Below are positions 26,348-35,955 of a stretch of DNA of 64,000 nt, piece by piece (within the stretch, counting starts at the first letter, position 1; the number at the start of each line of letters is the position of its first letter). Source of the DNA: Lachnospiraceae bacterium (GTDB lineage Bacteria > Bacillota > Clostridia > Lachnospirales > Lachnospiraceae); NCBI GenBank assembly GCA_902363445.1, contig CABJAB010000003.1, positions 248,001 to 312,000 of the forward strand, given 5' to 3'. The notes beneath the pieces were generated by a model, which ran no database searches, was not told the origin of the DNA, and saw only the letters and a list, made by a program, of their open reading frames with translations. Made by a program: the position numbers and the translations under genes.

Positions 26348-27748
26348 TTAATATGCGTTCTTGTTGACGAACCCTCTAAAAAACGTCAGAAAAATGATCT
26401 TAAAATCCAGTCCTAAACTCCAGTTCTCTATATAATATAAATCATATTCAATCCGTTTGGTAATCGACGTGTCGCCCCGGTATCCATTTACCTGCGCCCA
26501 GCCGGTCAGACCCGGCCGCACCTGATGCTTGACCATATATCTGGGAATCTCCTCACGGAACTTTTCCACAAAATGAGGGCGCTCCGGCCTCGGTCCCACA
26601 AGGCTCATATCTCCTTTGACGATATTCCAGAGCTGCGGCAGCTCGTCAATACTCGTTTTCCTGATGAATCTCCCTATGGAGGTAACACGGGGATCGCCTT
26701 TCGTCGTCCAGGCCGTCTTCTCATCCGTAGGCTTTTGTACCTCCATGGAACGGAATTTATACATTTTAAAAGACCGATTATGAAGGCCGACCCGCTCTTG
26801 GCTGAAAATGACCGGTCCGGAAGAAGTCAGCTTTACAGCAATCGCTACCACCAACATGACCGGAGAAAATAAAATCAGGGCAAAAGTCCCTCCCAGAATA
26901 TCCATGGTCCGCTTAAGCGCCGCGTTGAAAGAGTCCGTAAGCGGAACATTTCGGATATTGATCACAGGAAGTCCCAACAAATCTTCTGTATACGGCTTAG
27001 TCGGTATAACCTTATTGTAATCCGGAATGAATTTCGTATGCACGCCGGATTTCTCGCAGGCATTCACAATCCGCTCCAATTTATCGTATTCATTGATACT
27101 GAGTGTAATCGCTATTTCATCTAAACGGTTCATCGGAAGGATCTCGTCCAGATTCGCGATATGCCCCAGCACGCGGACCCCTTTGTATTCTGTCCCGCGT
27201 TCTGCATGATCGTCCAGAATACCGCGGATGATATAGCCCCAGTCGGGATTTGCAAGAACTCTGTCAATATAACCCTGGGCCGCCCGGCTGTAACCGATCA
27301 GTAATACATGCTTTTGATTATATCCCTTTCTTCGGAAAGAACGTAAAATGCTTCTCAGTGCCAGACGGAAAACTGCCTCGAAAACAAAATTAAACCCAAT
27401 AAATAAGAAAACCATCGGCCGCGAAAAGTGCTGAAGCCGTTCTTTTGCCAAATACAGGACCAAAGTGATTGTCAGGAGCCCAACCAAATTCGCTTTTAAT
27501 ACATTAAAAAGCTCAAGGCGTCTGCCCATAACCCGCATCGGTTCATATAAGTGAAAGAACCAATATAACCCCAGACCTCCAGGCACAATAAAGAACAAAG
27601 CGCTGAAATAAACCCCCTTGGGAATTCCAGGATACTTTCCCATGTACCCGAATATCAGCCAATATGCTATGAGATAGGAAATAACTATGATAACAGCATC
27701 GATTACCACATGAATGCGGTTCAGATGCTTCTGATTGTCTTTAATCAA
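26348..27748 (-). CDS. Polyprenyl-phosphate sugar-1-phosphate transferase (initiating enzyme)
   Basis: 466 residues. The N-terminal half has about five hydrophobic segments followed by a nucleotide-binding-like domain ([15 protein letters not shown]). The C-terminal third is the bacterial sugar transferase domain: [41 protein letters not shown] and [12 protein letters not shown] with catalytic Asp-Glu. It belongs to the WbaP/WcaJ class that loads glucose-1-P, galactose-1-P or a similar sugar onto undecaprenyl phosphate, the first committed step of a surface glycan. The start is TTG with GTGAGG four bases before; no better start upstream. Transcribed just ahead of the LCP gene. Confidence 0.93.
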   Translation of the reverse strand: MIKDNQKHLNRIHVVIDAVIIVISYLIAYWLIFGYMGKYPGIPKGVYFSALFFIVPGGLGLYWFFHLYEPMRVMGRRLELFNVLKANLVGLLTITLVLYLAKERLQHFSRPMVFLFIGFNFVFEAVFRLALRSILRSFRRKGYNQKHVLLIGYSRAAQGYIDRVLANPDWGYIIRGILDDHAERGTEYKGVRVLGHIANLDEILPMNRLDEIAITLSINEYDKLERIVNACEKSGVHTKFIPDYNKVIPTKPYTEDLLGLPVINIRNVPLTDSFNAALKRTMDILGGTFALILFSPVMLVVAIAVKLTSSGPVIFSQERVGLHNRSFKMYKFRSMEVQKPTDEKTAWTTKGDPRVTSIGRFIRKTSIDELPQLWNIVKGDMSLVGPRPERPHFVEKFREEIPRYMVKHQVRPGLTGWAQVNGYRGDTSITKRIEYDLYYIENWSLGLDFKIIFLTFFRGFVNKNAY

Positions 27749-27876
27749 GGCGCCTCACCTATATGACCTTCCCCGATAATACAGTGTCACCCGCCAAAAT
27801 CTCCCATAAAATAAAGGAAAAGACATTGGTATTTATCGTTTTATATCATACATTATCTGTCATCAAAGGGCAACAG

Positions 27877-27899
27877 AAAAATTAAGAACTATTCTTAAT
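27877..27899 (-). terminator. AT-rich terminator after the family 2 glycosyltransferase gene
   Basis: Minus strand ATTAAGAA-TAG-TTCTTAAT, a perfect eight-base-pair stem followed by TTTTT, about 30 bases beyond the stop of the gene at 27927. The stem is AT-only, so strength is doubtful. Confidence 0.45.
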
Positions 27900-27926
27900 G
27901 TTTTCTTAACCGGAGACATGTGCCGG

Positions 27927-28919
27927 TCATTTCCCTGCAGGTTTTATAAGCTTCCTATGGAGAAATTCATAAGCATAAATAAAGGTTCCCGCGATCAGCC
28001 TTGCCTGGATACAAAAATAATTCCATAAATGCCTGAAGGAAAACGGCTCTTTTCTGCATTCCTTCCTGGTTGACCAGCCTTCGCGAAGGCCTTCTCTATA
28101 GTCTTCTCCAAATCCTCTTTTTTTAAAGAACCGCATTTTTATCAGACAGCCGATAAGGAGTGTCGGAAAATTAAGTATCAGCTGAAAAATCGGCATATTC
28201 TTATAATTCAGATACACATTGTTGCGTGCTGCCAGCCTGACCTTAAATTTATTATACTTGGAACCACTGGTCCCGCTCCCCACATGCTCCACTTCAGCAT
28301 TCGGGCAGTACAGATTCTGCCAGCCATGTATCCTCGCCCTATATCCCACATCCAAATCTTCCAGATACGCAAAATGTTTTTCATCAAAATAACCAATTTT
28401 TTCAAATACACTGCGCCGATAGATCGCTGCTCCCGCGCAGGAGGAAAACACTCTCGCCGGTTTCCTGTACCGCTTTGTGGAATGTGCCACTCCGCGCTGA
28501 AAGGCCCAGCCCAGAATGGTATATTGATCGCCGGCATCATCTATAAGCTCTGGATGATACATTTGGATCATTCTTGCACTGGCCGAAAAAGCCTCCTGGT
28601 GCTCGTCCATCATCCGGACTAAAGCCGCCACATATCCAGGCCTGACCTTTGTATCATTATTCAGCAGAATCACATACGGAGTCTCCGCTGCCCGTATCCC
28701 TTCGTTCACCGCCCGGCTGAACCCATAGTTCTTATCCAAAGCAATAACCTCAAGCTGCGGATAGTGTTCCCTGATATACTCCAGGCTTCCATCAGAAGAC
28801 CCATTATCCACAAGCAGCACCTTAAAGTCCAGATCAGTCTGTCCTTCCAATGCCGCCATACAGCCTTCCATAAACTTTTTTCCATTGTAATTGGGGATGA
28901 TAATCGTCACTTTTTCCAT
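27927..28919 (-). CDS. Glycosyltransferase family 2, rhamnosyltransferase-like
   Basis: About 330 residues. GT-A fold: VTIIIPNYNGKKFMEGCM, VDNGSSDGSLEYI, KNYGFSRAVNEGI and LLNNDTKVRP (metal-binding Asp). Central SACAGAAIYRRSVFEKIGYFDE and LEDLDVGYRARIHGW blocks are typical of rhamnosyl/galactosyl transferases that extend lipid-linked glycans at the inner membrane face. A basic C-terminal region follows. ATG 28919 is preferred because it gives the conserved N-terminus; an upstream in-frame ATG lacks a ribosome site. Own promoter at 28987-29015. Donor sugar not determinable; dTDP-rhamnose from rfbABD is a candidate. Confidence 0.85.
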   Translation of the reverse strand: MEKVTIIIPNYNGKKFMEGCMAALEGQTDLDFKVLLVDNGSSDGSLEYIREHYPQLEVIALDKNYGFSRAVNEGIRAAETPYVILLNNDTKVRPGYVAALVRMMDEHQEAFSASARMIQMYHPELIDDAGDQYTILGWAFQRGVAHSTKRYRKPARVFSSCAGAAIYRRSVFEKIGYFDEKHFAYLEDLDVGYRARIHGWQNLYCPNAEVEHVGSGTSGSKYNKFKVRLAARNNVYLNYKNMPIFQLILNFPTLLIGCLIKMRFFKKRGFGEDYREGLREGWSTRKECRKEPFSFRHLWNYFCIQARLIAGTFIYAYEFLHRKLIKPAGK

Positions 28920-28986
28920 ATTAAACCGCATCTCCATTTCAGTATCAAACGCTTATAGAAAGGACCGTCAATTACGCAGCTTATCC

Positions 28987-29015
28987 ATTATAGCGGAAAA
29001 GAGGGAAAAATGCAA
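28987..29015 (-). promoter_or_regulatory. Promoter of the glycosyltransferase gene at 27927
   Basis: Minus strand TTGCAT (29010-29015), 17-base spacer, consensus TATAAT (28987-28992), about 65 bases before the gene. Confidence 0.65.
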
Positions 29016-29156
29016 GTTCTGCGAATCCTGCCGGCTTTTCCCCTTTCTTTGTTACAATTTGTCGACCATTTAGTCTATACATTTACGGCATTTTCCATTA
29101 TACTGGGAATGGACCTTTGCATCCAGAATGATAATAAAAATGGGGGTAGTAATACA

Positions 29157-29303
29157 ATGAAAAAGGTTCCCAGGACTGACAAGTCACTGCGGTTAAAGGT
29201 ATCTACACTGGAAGCAGAAAACGAACAGCTCTATCAGATTATTGAACAGTTGAACACCACGTTGCAAAAGCTTATCACTGTTTACATAAAGCCGAAGCAA
29301 TAA
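29157..29303 (+). CDS. Small coiled-coil protein (48 aa), unknown function
   Basis: 48 residues from ATG 29157, with a G-rich stretch (GGGGG) ten bases upstream. After a basic start (KKVPRTDKSLRLK) the sequence follows a heptad pattern of Leu/Ile/Val (LKVSTLEAENEQLYQIIEQL), a likely short coiled coil. The frame can be extended upstream to 29010 but that part has no ribosome site. It ends 16 bases before an HTH regulator gene and the two are probably co-transcribed; it may pair with or antagonise that regulator. No known family recognised. Confidence 0.55.
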   Translation: MKKVPRTDKSLRLKVSTLEAENEQLYQIIEQLNTTLQKLITVYIKPKQ

Positions 29304-29319
29304 TCAGGGAGGATGTTTC

Positions 29320-29694
29320 ATGAAGCCGTACAACACGAAAGAAGACGCGGAGGCGATTGGCCGGAGAATCCGCGCGGTCCGAAAGTCAGAGGGACTGACA
29401 CAAGAAAAGCTCAGTGAGATACTGAGCGTTGGGGTGGGGCATATGGGAAAAGCAGAGCGCGGAAAGGAAACTCTTTCCACAAGCGTCCTGATAAAATTTT
29501 GTTTAGAATTCCATGTTTCCCTGGATGAGCTCATATTGGGCACCCGGCCCAAATCAGAAGCTCCGGAACAAATACCGCCTATATATAGAAGCGGGATTCC
29601 GGAGCTGCTGGATGGGTGCGATGAGGTGGAAAGAGAATATTGTAATAAGTTAACATTACAAACGCTAAAGTATTTAAGGTCACAAAAAATATAA
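29320..29694 (+). CDS. XRE-family helix-turn-helix regulator
   Basis: 124 residues with AGGGAGG ribosome site. Residues about 10-70 form a Cro/CI-type HTH (IGRRIRAVRKSEGLTQEKLSE, then SVGVGHMGKAERGKETLS). The C-terminal 50 residues have no recognised domain. Together with the small coiled-coil gene it is the only plus-strand gene pair in the glycan locus, and it faces the AT-rich decoration operon tail to tail. A regulator of surface glycan genes or of a former mobile segment are both possible. Confidence 0.85.
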   Translation: MKPYNTKEDAEAIGRRIRAVRKSEGLTQEKLSEILSVGVGHMGKAERGKETLSTSVLIKFCLEFHVSLDELILGTRPKSEAPEQIPPIYRSGIPELLDGCDEVEREYCNKLTLQTLKYLRSQKI

Positions 29695-29762
29695 AATTTT
29701 ATTAACTTAAATTAAAAAGTTTCAATCGACATTGACATTCTTTTATTTGTCCATCATCAGCT

Positions 29763-31790
29763 CTACCAATAAAGGACTTTCTCTGCTCCATAATAATACG
29801 ATCGCTCTTTTCCTTCACCTTTAGATATAATTAGCCTGCAAGTAATATCATCATCTTCTTTTAAATTAGAAAATGAAATTTTTGTACTAAATCCTTTACT
29901 GTTCCTATTTAACCGATATGTATATTTTTCGTTTTCAGAATTATTGGATACTTCTAAATATAAATATCCTTCTTCATTGTTATCAATACTTCCCTTCATA
30001 TTAATTAAACCTGTTGTTGCATCTTTCTCAGCTTTAGATAGCTGCCATTCTCCTTTGCGTAAATTTATATCTTCAAAATTACCTGAGAACCCGTAGATTT
30101 CTAAGTCCCCCTCTTCTTTAACCAAAGCATAATTTGCTGTTCGGTCATATTTTTCTCTGATATAATTTAATTTCGAATTTATATTATTCTTACCAATCAA
30201 ATAAACGTTAGGCTTATTAACTAAAGCATTATATTGGCTACCTATTTCATATTCATTCATTGTTTCTTGTAAAACGGGTGAAAAAGTCAGCCAACCACCA
30301 AGCAAAGACATATTAGACAACAGCTTAAATTCAGGTGCTTCAAATACCGTGAATCCATTAAAAAGTTCTACCGTCGTAGTATCATCTAAAAAATAAAATT
30401 CTTCAGTTGAATGTAAGTTTCTAATAGATGTTCTTAATTCTTTGTCTGGTTCTTGATTTGTAATATTTTTATAAATCGGGGTAAGCGGGCTTATATAATA
30501 AGTCATCACAAAAACAACGGATACTACTATATAAAATAATTTCTTTCTCTCGAGATTGCTTTTAATTGCTGGTGAATTCTTTTTTACAAAAGAACAAAGT
30601 ATTGTGACTAATACACATAAGAAAGGAATGAATGTCACCCTTTGCAAGGGCCTATTAAGTACAAATAATACAAATAATTCTATTGCTCCCAGAAAGATTC
30701 CCCAAGCTACTAATACTCTACTTCTTCTTTCAGATATAGATAGATAAAGAATTATAAGTATAATATTACTTATAAGCCAAAAATTTTTCAAATAATTTTC
30801 CATAAAGAATTTCACAAATTGTTTTATTGTACTAAATGATACTGAATTACCTTTTGTTTTAAAAGATAAAATATCTTCAAACATTTTTCTATCAAACTGT
30901 CCTAAATCTGCAAAACTATAGTTATTAATCATATTATATTCTGCTGATGTAATATTTGCATCTTGATACTGTTCTTGAAACTCTTCATACTCAGGAAAAC
31001 CAAAATCCATCACTTGACTTCTTACATAATTAAACTCTTTATAATCTTTCCACTCTGTCGTATTGTTATATGAGTACCGATTAAAGACCTCAGCACTTAT
31101 AATTAATATAAATAATAGAATTAATAACCCAGAATCTATAAAAAATTTTTTTGTATCTTTTTTTAATTTAAATATATCCTTAACTTTCAGAACATAGTCT
31201 TTCAAATAATACCCAAAGCCAAAAGCTCCTGCCATTATAAACGATTCAAATCGTATCATACTGCCTAATATGCATAACCCCCCTCCAATCATGCCAAACA
31301 GTCTGTAATGAGGATTCAATCTTTTAAGCGAATAAAATAATACAACAAAACCGGCTATAGTTATAAAAGCACTCACGCGGGTAAAATTAACAATCAAAAA
31401 AACATCTTTTATAGTTAAGCATAATAATACGGCATAAAATATCCATCCTAAATATCCCTCTATATTTTTAATTATAATGTAGCCCAACGCCGTATAAGCA
31501 AGAATAATAGCCACACAATATGTAACTGTCACCCAGTTAACTGTTGGACAAATCGTAAACAAATATGTCAAAACCTTACCATAAATAATATTTCCATATA
31601 CTATATGAGAAATTCTTTTACCAAAATATCCATTAGCTATGGCTGCTATCGCAAAATCATCATCTGTTTCATAAGATAATTTAAAAAAGCCAAGCAATAC
31701 AACAAACACACATATATTAATTAAAATTATTTTGAATAGGGGCGAATCCGTTTTCGATTTAATCCGCATTTTGATATCGTTTATACTCAT
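29763..31790 (-). CDS. Polytopic membrane protein, GT-C-like; paralogue of 39295-41373
   Basis: 675 residues: about 10-11 hydrophobic segments in the first 420 residues, then an extracytoplasmic C-terminal domain. After the first span comes YETDDDFAIAAIANG, an acidic motif in the first outer loop like that of GT-C glycosyltransferases, and later GSMIRFESF. The loop VRSQVMDFGFPEYEEFQEQY matches LRSQVMDYGIPEWDEYQDEY in the protein at 39295-41373, so the two are paralogues. Best guess is a lipid-linked sugar transferase acting outside the cell, but function is inferred from topology. Last gene of the ten-gene operon; its start overlaps the acyltransferase stop by four bases. Codons are AT-rich. 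Confidence 0.7.
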   Translation of the reverse strand: MSINDIKMRIKSKTDSPLFKIILINICVFVVLLGFFKLSYETDDDFAIAAIANGYFGKRISHIVYGNIIYGKVLTYLFTICPTVNWVTVTYCVAIILAYTALGYIIIKNIEGYLGWIFYAVLLCLTIKDVFLIVNFTRVSAFITIAGFVVLFYSLKRLNPHYRLFGMIGGGLCILGSMIRFESFIMAGAFGFGYYLKDYVLKVKDIFKLKKDTKKFFIDSGLLILLFILIISAEVFNRYSYNNTTEWKDYKEFNYVRSQVMDFGFPEYEEFQEQYQDANITSAEYNMINNYSFADLGQFDRKMFEDILSFKTKGNSVSFSTIKQFVKFFMENYLKNFWLISNIILIILYLSISERRSRVLVAWGIFLGAIELFVLFVLNRPLQRVTFIPFLCVLVTILCSFVKKNSPAIKSNLERKKLFYIVVSVVFVMTYYISPLTPIYKNITNQEPDKELRTSIRNLHSTEEFYFLDDTTTVELFNGFTVFEAPEFKLLSNMSLLGGWLTFSPVLQETMNEYEIGSQYNALVNKPNVYLIGKNNINSKLNYIREKYDRTANYALVKEEGDLEIYGFSGNFEDINLRKGEWQLSKAEKDATTGLINMKGSIDNNEEGYLYLEVSNNSENEKYTYRLNRNSKGFSTKISFSNLKEDDDITCRLIISKGEGKERSYYYGAEKVLYW

Positions 31791-32347
31791 TTTAATACGC
31801 TCTCGATCTCCCGTGCCTGTGACTCACATATCTTCTTATTTTCTCTAATTCTAACCGCTGGCTTTCCATCGTACATCCCCCATGCTTCCGTGTCTTTATT
31901 CACGTACGAAAATGCCCCACAGCTACACCCCTCAGCCATATCAACTCCAGGCATAACCAATGAATCATAACCAAGCAGACAGTATCTTCCAATATGAACA
32001 GGACCGCTTCTTCCTTTTTTTAATCCATCTGGAATACAAGGACAATGTAAAGTCTCTAAGCTATAATCCGATGAATGAGTTATAACAGTACATCTATAGG
32101 CACATTCACTATGATCTTCAAATGTCACCCCTTCCTCTGTTCCTCCTATGTGGGTATATAAGGCAAGGTGTACGTACTTACCCAACCTCACCTTTCCAGT
32201 AAGAACACAAAAGTCGTCAATTCTGCAGTAATCATCCAACACTGTCTCCTCAGGATTATATATTCTAGCTAATTTGGAGACCATCACATTGTGCCCCAAA
32301 TACTTAAGATTCATCTTCCTTAATTCTTTTTCTGAATAATATCCCAT
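31787..32347 (-). CDS. Hexapeptide-repeat (left-handed beta-helix) acyltransferase
   Basis: 186 residues from ATG 32347, where TAGGAGG is perfectly placed; an in-frame ATG upstream lacks one. Repeats of the isoleucine-patch type run through VSKLARIYNPEETVLDDYCRI, VRLGKYVHLALYTHIGG and VHIGRYCLLGYDSLVMPGV. This fold transfers acetyl or other acyl groups from CoA to sugars, often at amino groups. In an operon with a WecE-like aminotransferase it could N-acylate the 4-amino-6-deoxysugar, as WecD does in enterobacteria although WecD has a different fold. The fold assignment is firm; the substrate is inferred. Confidence 0.8.
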   Translation of the reverse strand: MGYYSEKELRKMNLKYLGHNVMVSKLARIYNPEETVLDDYCRIDDFCVLTGKVRLGKYVHLALYTHIGGTEEGVTFEDHSECAYRCTVITHSSDYSLETLHCPCIPDGLKKGRSGPVHIGRYCLLGYDSLVMPGVDMAEGCSCGAFSYVNKDTEAWGMYDGKPAVRIRENKKICESQAREIESVLK

Positions 32348-32389
32348 AGCTTTTCCTCCTATAAACATGTCCACACCCATCTAATAAAA

Positions 32390-33889
32390 TTAATACTGCC
32401 AATAATCCGGCGGCTGTAACGTATATTTTGCATGATACTTATTACTGAAAAATTCTCCGTTCAAAAGAACTTTGCTGTCACCGTCTGGCATCAACCAATC
32501 CTTATTTTTTACAGCTTCTTTATAAAGAGGAATAGATTTACAATCTATATCAAAATACTTTAATACCGCTAAATCAACCGCCAGTGCATTACCCCCTGCC
32601 GCAATCAAACCACAACTTAAGGGAGTCGGTTCCATCGGCCCATTGCCACAGCCACATATAATACCATCAACGACATAAAATACATTTCTATTTACATGAT
32701 TACTAATCTTCCCATTTCTATCAGCATATAAAAACACCTTATTCAAATCTAATATCATCTTCCAAATTGTGTTATTTCCTGGCCATGCCCCTTGGAACAC
32801 ACCACATCCTGTTATTTTCTCAGAAAACATTTTACCTGGGTTTTTCTGATATTCAGATTCCTGGTCACTCCTGCTTTCATCATCAGTTTTACTAACTCTT
32901 CCCAAAAACCTCGATACTAGTTTCCCGACACTTTTCCAATGTCTATATAGTAAATTAAATTTGACAAACTGCATAATCTTGTTAAGGACCCTATGCATCC
33001 CATATAAAGCAGGCATTTCGTCTCCACCAGCATTATTAGGCCCCATTATAAAGTGTGGCAAATATGATTTATCGATATTTATACCCACAAGGTTCTTTAA
33101 ACAACACGTAATTCCAGCTTTTTTATGTGTCTTCATTTTGGGAACAGATATAACTGCATCCGCTTCTAATACAATCTTAGATACCTTATATTCATGAATA
33201 TCTCTAAAATGATGCCTTTGAGTGGTTCGCACATCATATCCGCCGCCGCAATAACGTACTCGTTCTTGCTTAAATGATTCTGCATAAAATTGACTATCCT
33301 CTCCCAAATTAACAATAATACCGTCTTCGTTAGTTGAAGTTTTTTGTTCATCTACCCAAACTCCGTTCTTGATGACAACCTTTATAGCACGAAAGTCTCT
33401 GACGGTAACATTCACCCCTCTCTGCTTCAGGATCTGAACCATCTCGAATAAACCATTTCTTTTAATAATCGTATCAAAATCCGCTTCAGCCTGGGGAGCA
33501 TCCCCAATTATTATTTGTCCGCTGCCTTTTAATGCTTTCCAGCAGTAATCCACAAGCGGTCTTAATACAGAAGCATGAGTAGTAACATTATTTTGAGATT
33601 TTTTCAACTTTGTATTCAAAACCAAATTGGGTTTTATCACCACAACCTGACCAGGACTTATAAACTCAGAAAATGGCGACCATTCAGCAGTATCCATTTT
33701 TCCATCATCCAATCCAATGTCTTTTAAACAATCTCGAACAGCTGAATATACTTTATTGTTTTGACATGTATTCTCCCAACTATATTCCGGAAATAATACT
33801 TCTGGATCAAACGGAGCCTCAAGAGGATATTCATAGCAAACATCCTCACGAAGTGAAACCTTTTTTGCTTTATCTTTGTATAAGGACAC
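32390..33889 (-). CDS. DUF362 domain protein (GTG start)
   Basis: About 499 residues from GTG 33889, chosen because AGAAGGAAAGGGTGG precedes it after the upstream gene's stop and the resulting VSLYKDKA N-terminus matches DUF362 proteins. The domain is recognised by VVVIKPNLVLNTK near residue 80, then the KMKTHKKAGITCCLKNLVG block around residue 260 and a C-terminal DGIICGCGNGPMEPTPLSCGLI. No 4Fe-4S ferredoxin motif is present, unlike many family members. DUF362 has no settled biochemical role. Its position directly after the CapK-like adenylate-forming enzyme suggests a partner in the same modification step. Confidence 0.75.
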   Translation of the reverse strand: MSLYKDKAKKVSLREDVCYEYPLEAPFDPEVLFPEYSWENTCQNNKVYSAVRDCLKDIGLDDGKMDTAEWSPFSEFISPGQVVVIKPNLVLNTKLKKSQNNVTTHASVLRPLVDYCWKALKGSGQIIIGDAPQAEADFDTIIKRNGLFEMVQILKQRGVNVTVRDFRAIKVVIKNGVWVDEQKTSTNEDGIIVNLGEDSQFYAESFKQERVRYCGGGYDVRTTQRHHFRDIHEYKVSKIVLEADAVISVPKMKTHKKAGITCCLKNLVGINIDKSYLPHFIMGPNNAGGDEMPALYGMHRVLNKIMQFVKFNLLYRHWKSVGKLVSRFLGRVSKTDDESRSDQESEYQKNPGKMFSEKITGCGVFQGAWPGNNTIWKMILDLNKVFLYADRNGKISNHVNRNVFYVVDGIICGCGNGPMEPTPLSCGLIAAGGNALAVDLAVLKYFDIDCKSIPLYKEAVKNKDWLMPDGDSKVLLNGEFFSNKYHAKYTLQPPDYWQY

Positions 33890-33908
33890 TATACCACCCT
33901 TTCCTTCT

Positions 33909-35231
33909 TCAATAATGGCCAAATTTCTTTTCTCTAGGAACCTCCGATATCACAAAGCGGACCTTTCCTCTGGGGGTTCGAGGTATTTGTTCCTCTGTTA
34001 CATATTCAATATGTATATTTATCTGTGTACCCAAACGCTTACGTAATTCAGTCAACAGTAGTTTCTCTTCTTCTTTTGTATATGCGTCTGACGGTACTAT
34101 TTTAACAGTAATATTCTCAACATCTTTCTGATAGATACATGATAATTTAATATTATTATTATATTTAAATGCAGCATCCAGGCGACCGACTAAACGCCCC
34201 TCTGGTGTCAATATTACATCTTCAATTCGACCTTCAATTTTATTTATTATAGGGAAATTTGAACCACACTTGCATTTCTTTTCTTTAGACCATGAAGCCA
34301 AATCCCGAGTATCATATCGAATTAAGGGCATTGCATGATTAAATAACCCTGTACACACCAAACGGCCAACACTGCTATCTTTAATTGGCTTACCTATTTC
34401 ATCTAGAATTTCATGATATCCATAATCATTTTGTGCATGCAACCTTCCACAGTTACATTCACATATAGAAGCTGTCCTTTCCCAATGCGTAAAATGGTCA
34501 ATTACCTTACATTCAAAATAATCTTCAATAAACGTTTTTTGAAATGGCAAGAGGCTTTCTGCGCCTGTAAATATATGGGTAAATTTTAACTTTAATTTCT
34601 GCTCTTCAAGCAATTTACCAAACAAATATATAGCTGACGGATATCCTCGTAGAAACTTCGGCCTATATTTTATCAAAAGGTCATAAAACTCCTTTACATT
34701 TTCAGCGGATAAATAAAACGAAGATAATGCTAATATCCTTGTTTTCCTTTTATATTGATATTTTCCTTCTGCATATCCAGATATCATAGCCTGCCTACAA
34801 CCAATGTGCCATTTTGAAGCTATATCCCAGGTTCTCCAAAACAAAGCAAATGTTGCCATATTTATTTTCTTATCCAGATAAAAATGCAGAGGAGTACCCG
34901 TGGAGCCTGATGTTTCGCATAAAACCGCCCCCAAATTCTTTTCATCTGATTGAAGATCATCAAAATTTTCAATTACAATATTCTTATCTAAAACAGGTAT
35001 TTTTTCAAAATCCGAATAACAGCTTATATCATCCGGATTCAGATTTATATCTTTAAAAAGTTTCTTATAATATGGAACATGAGCATTTGCATACTTGCAT
35101 ATCTCGCGCAGTCTAACTAAAGTTATATTATCCATTTTTTCCTTAGAATAGAAAGGAGCCTTCTTCATAAAACTATGTATTTTCCACAGTTCAAAAGGAG
35201 ATGTCAAATAATCTTTAAATCTAAAATCCAT
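33909..35231 (-). CDS. CapK/PaaK-like adenylate-forming enzyme
   Basis: 440 residues of the phenylacetate-CoA ligase/coenzyme F390 synthetase family. The AMP-binding loop is ETSGSTGTPLHFYLD; RYDTRDLAS and GRIEDVILTPEGRLVG follow. A cluster of cysteines (CECNCGRL, later CKCGSNFP) probably binds zinc, as in the CapK group found in capsule loci. Such enzymes activate a carboxylate as an acyl-adenylate or thioester. In this operon it could supply an acyl group for an amino sugar or the glycan. GGAGG ribosome site. Substrate unknown. Confidence 0.8.
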   Translation of the reverse strand: MDFRFKDYLTSPFELWKIHSFMKKAPFYSKEKMDNITLVRLREICKYANAHVPYYKKLFKDINLNPDDISCYSDFEKIPVLDKNIVIENFDDLQSDEKNLGAVLCETSGSTGTPLHFYLDKKINMATFALFWRTWDIASKWHIGCRQAMISGYAEGKYQYKRKTRILALSSFYLSAENVKEFYDLLIKYRPKFLRGYPSAIYLFGKLLEEQKLKLKFTHIFTGAESLLPFQKTFIEDYFECKVIDHFTHWERTASICECNCGRLHAQNDYGYHEILDEIGKPIKDSSVGRLVCTGLFNHAMPLIRYDTRDLASWSKEKKCKCGSNFPIINKIEGRIEDVILTPEGRLVGRLDAAFKYNNNIKLSCIYQKDVENITVKIVPSDAYTKEEEKLLLTELRKRLGTQINIHIEYVTEEQIPRTPRGKVRFVISEVPREKKFGHY

Positions 35232-35273
35232 TCTCTTTCCTCCTATCGAGATATAATAAAATTGCTGATGCGC

Positions 35274-35618
35274 TTAACAAATACTAAATAAAATAACGCC
35301 AAATAATATAAATATAATACCAAAGACCTTATTTTTGCCTATTTTTTCATACAGAAAAAATTTAGAAAATATTATTACCAGCACAATCCCTAATGAATCG
35401 ATAGCAGGAGAAATCTTCAAAGGTAAAACTTGGAATGCTTTTGTATTTAACAACGTAGATACCAGTAAAAGTGAGTACCCAAATATCACGCCTAAATTTA
35501 AATATTTTTTTACCAAAGTATCTTTTTGATGAACATCTGCCATTTTCTTGAGAAAAATTTGTGATATTGATGCACAAAGCACAGCTGCCAAAGCACATAT
35601 ATAACTAAACATTTTCAC
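35274..35618 (-). CDS. Small EamA/SMR-type membrane protein, ArnF/ArnE-like (second of pair)
   Basis: 114 residues, four hydrophobic segments, with conserved ISPAIDSLGIVLVII and LKISP-like loop of the EamA/SMR fold. It follows a similar gene with a 14-base overlap. Pairs of four-span proteins of this size are the pattern of ArnE/ArnF, which flip undecaprenyl-phosphate aminoarabinose in enterobacteria. GTG 35618 has AGGAG eight bases before it; an ATG two codons in is the alternative. Likely role: half of a heterodimeric flippase for a polyprenyl-phosphate sugar. Confidence 0.65.
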   Translation of the reverse strand: MKMFSYICALAAVLCASISQIFLKKMADVHQKDTLVKKYLNLGVIFGYSLLLVSTLLNTKAFQVLPLKISPAIDSLGIVLVIIFSKFFLYEKIGKNKVFGIIFILFGVILFSIC

Positions 35619-35946
35619 TTTGACTTACTCCTATTCCTAACAAGATTAAACATATGCCGGCTATTTGTCCCACGCTCATTCTTTCTTTAAATATCAGCCA
35701 TGACCAAATCAATACAAATACATATAGCAAGCCTTTATTAAAATAAATAGCCGATAACTCTTTTTTTTCCAACAGCATTTGCCACATTAACGCATAAATG
35801 CCCATAAAAAAAAGGGCTAAAGTGTAGTATAAAAAAAAGGCTAAAGTCCCCCATTCAGCTCCCCCAGCCATTTTTATCCACACTGAAGCAAGGCTTTGTA
35901 TTAATATCGAAAATACGATTCCAATTGTTATTGATCTTCCTTTCAA
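35605..35946 (-). CDS. Small EamA/SMR-type membrane protein, ArnE/ArnF-like (first of pair)
   Basis: 113 residues, four hydrophobic segments, IYFNKGLLYVFVLIWSWLIFKERMS near the third and fourth spans (the acidic-basic FKER motif is common in EamA transporters). The TTG start has AGGAGG five bases upstream. It lies nine bases after the ATP-grasp gene and overlaps its partner. Together with the next gene it would form a two-subunit lipid-sugar flippase, inferred from size, topology, pairing and the ArnC-like gene two positions upstream. Confidence 0.65.
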   Translation of the reverse strand: MKGRSITIGIVFSILIQSLASVWIKMAGGAEWGTLAFFLYYTLALFFMGIYALMWQMLLEKKELSAIYFNKGLLYVFVLIWSWLIFKERMSVGQIAGICLILLGIGVSQSENV

Positions 35947-35955
35947 AGAATCCTC

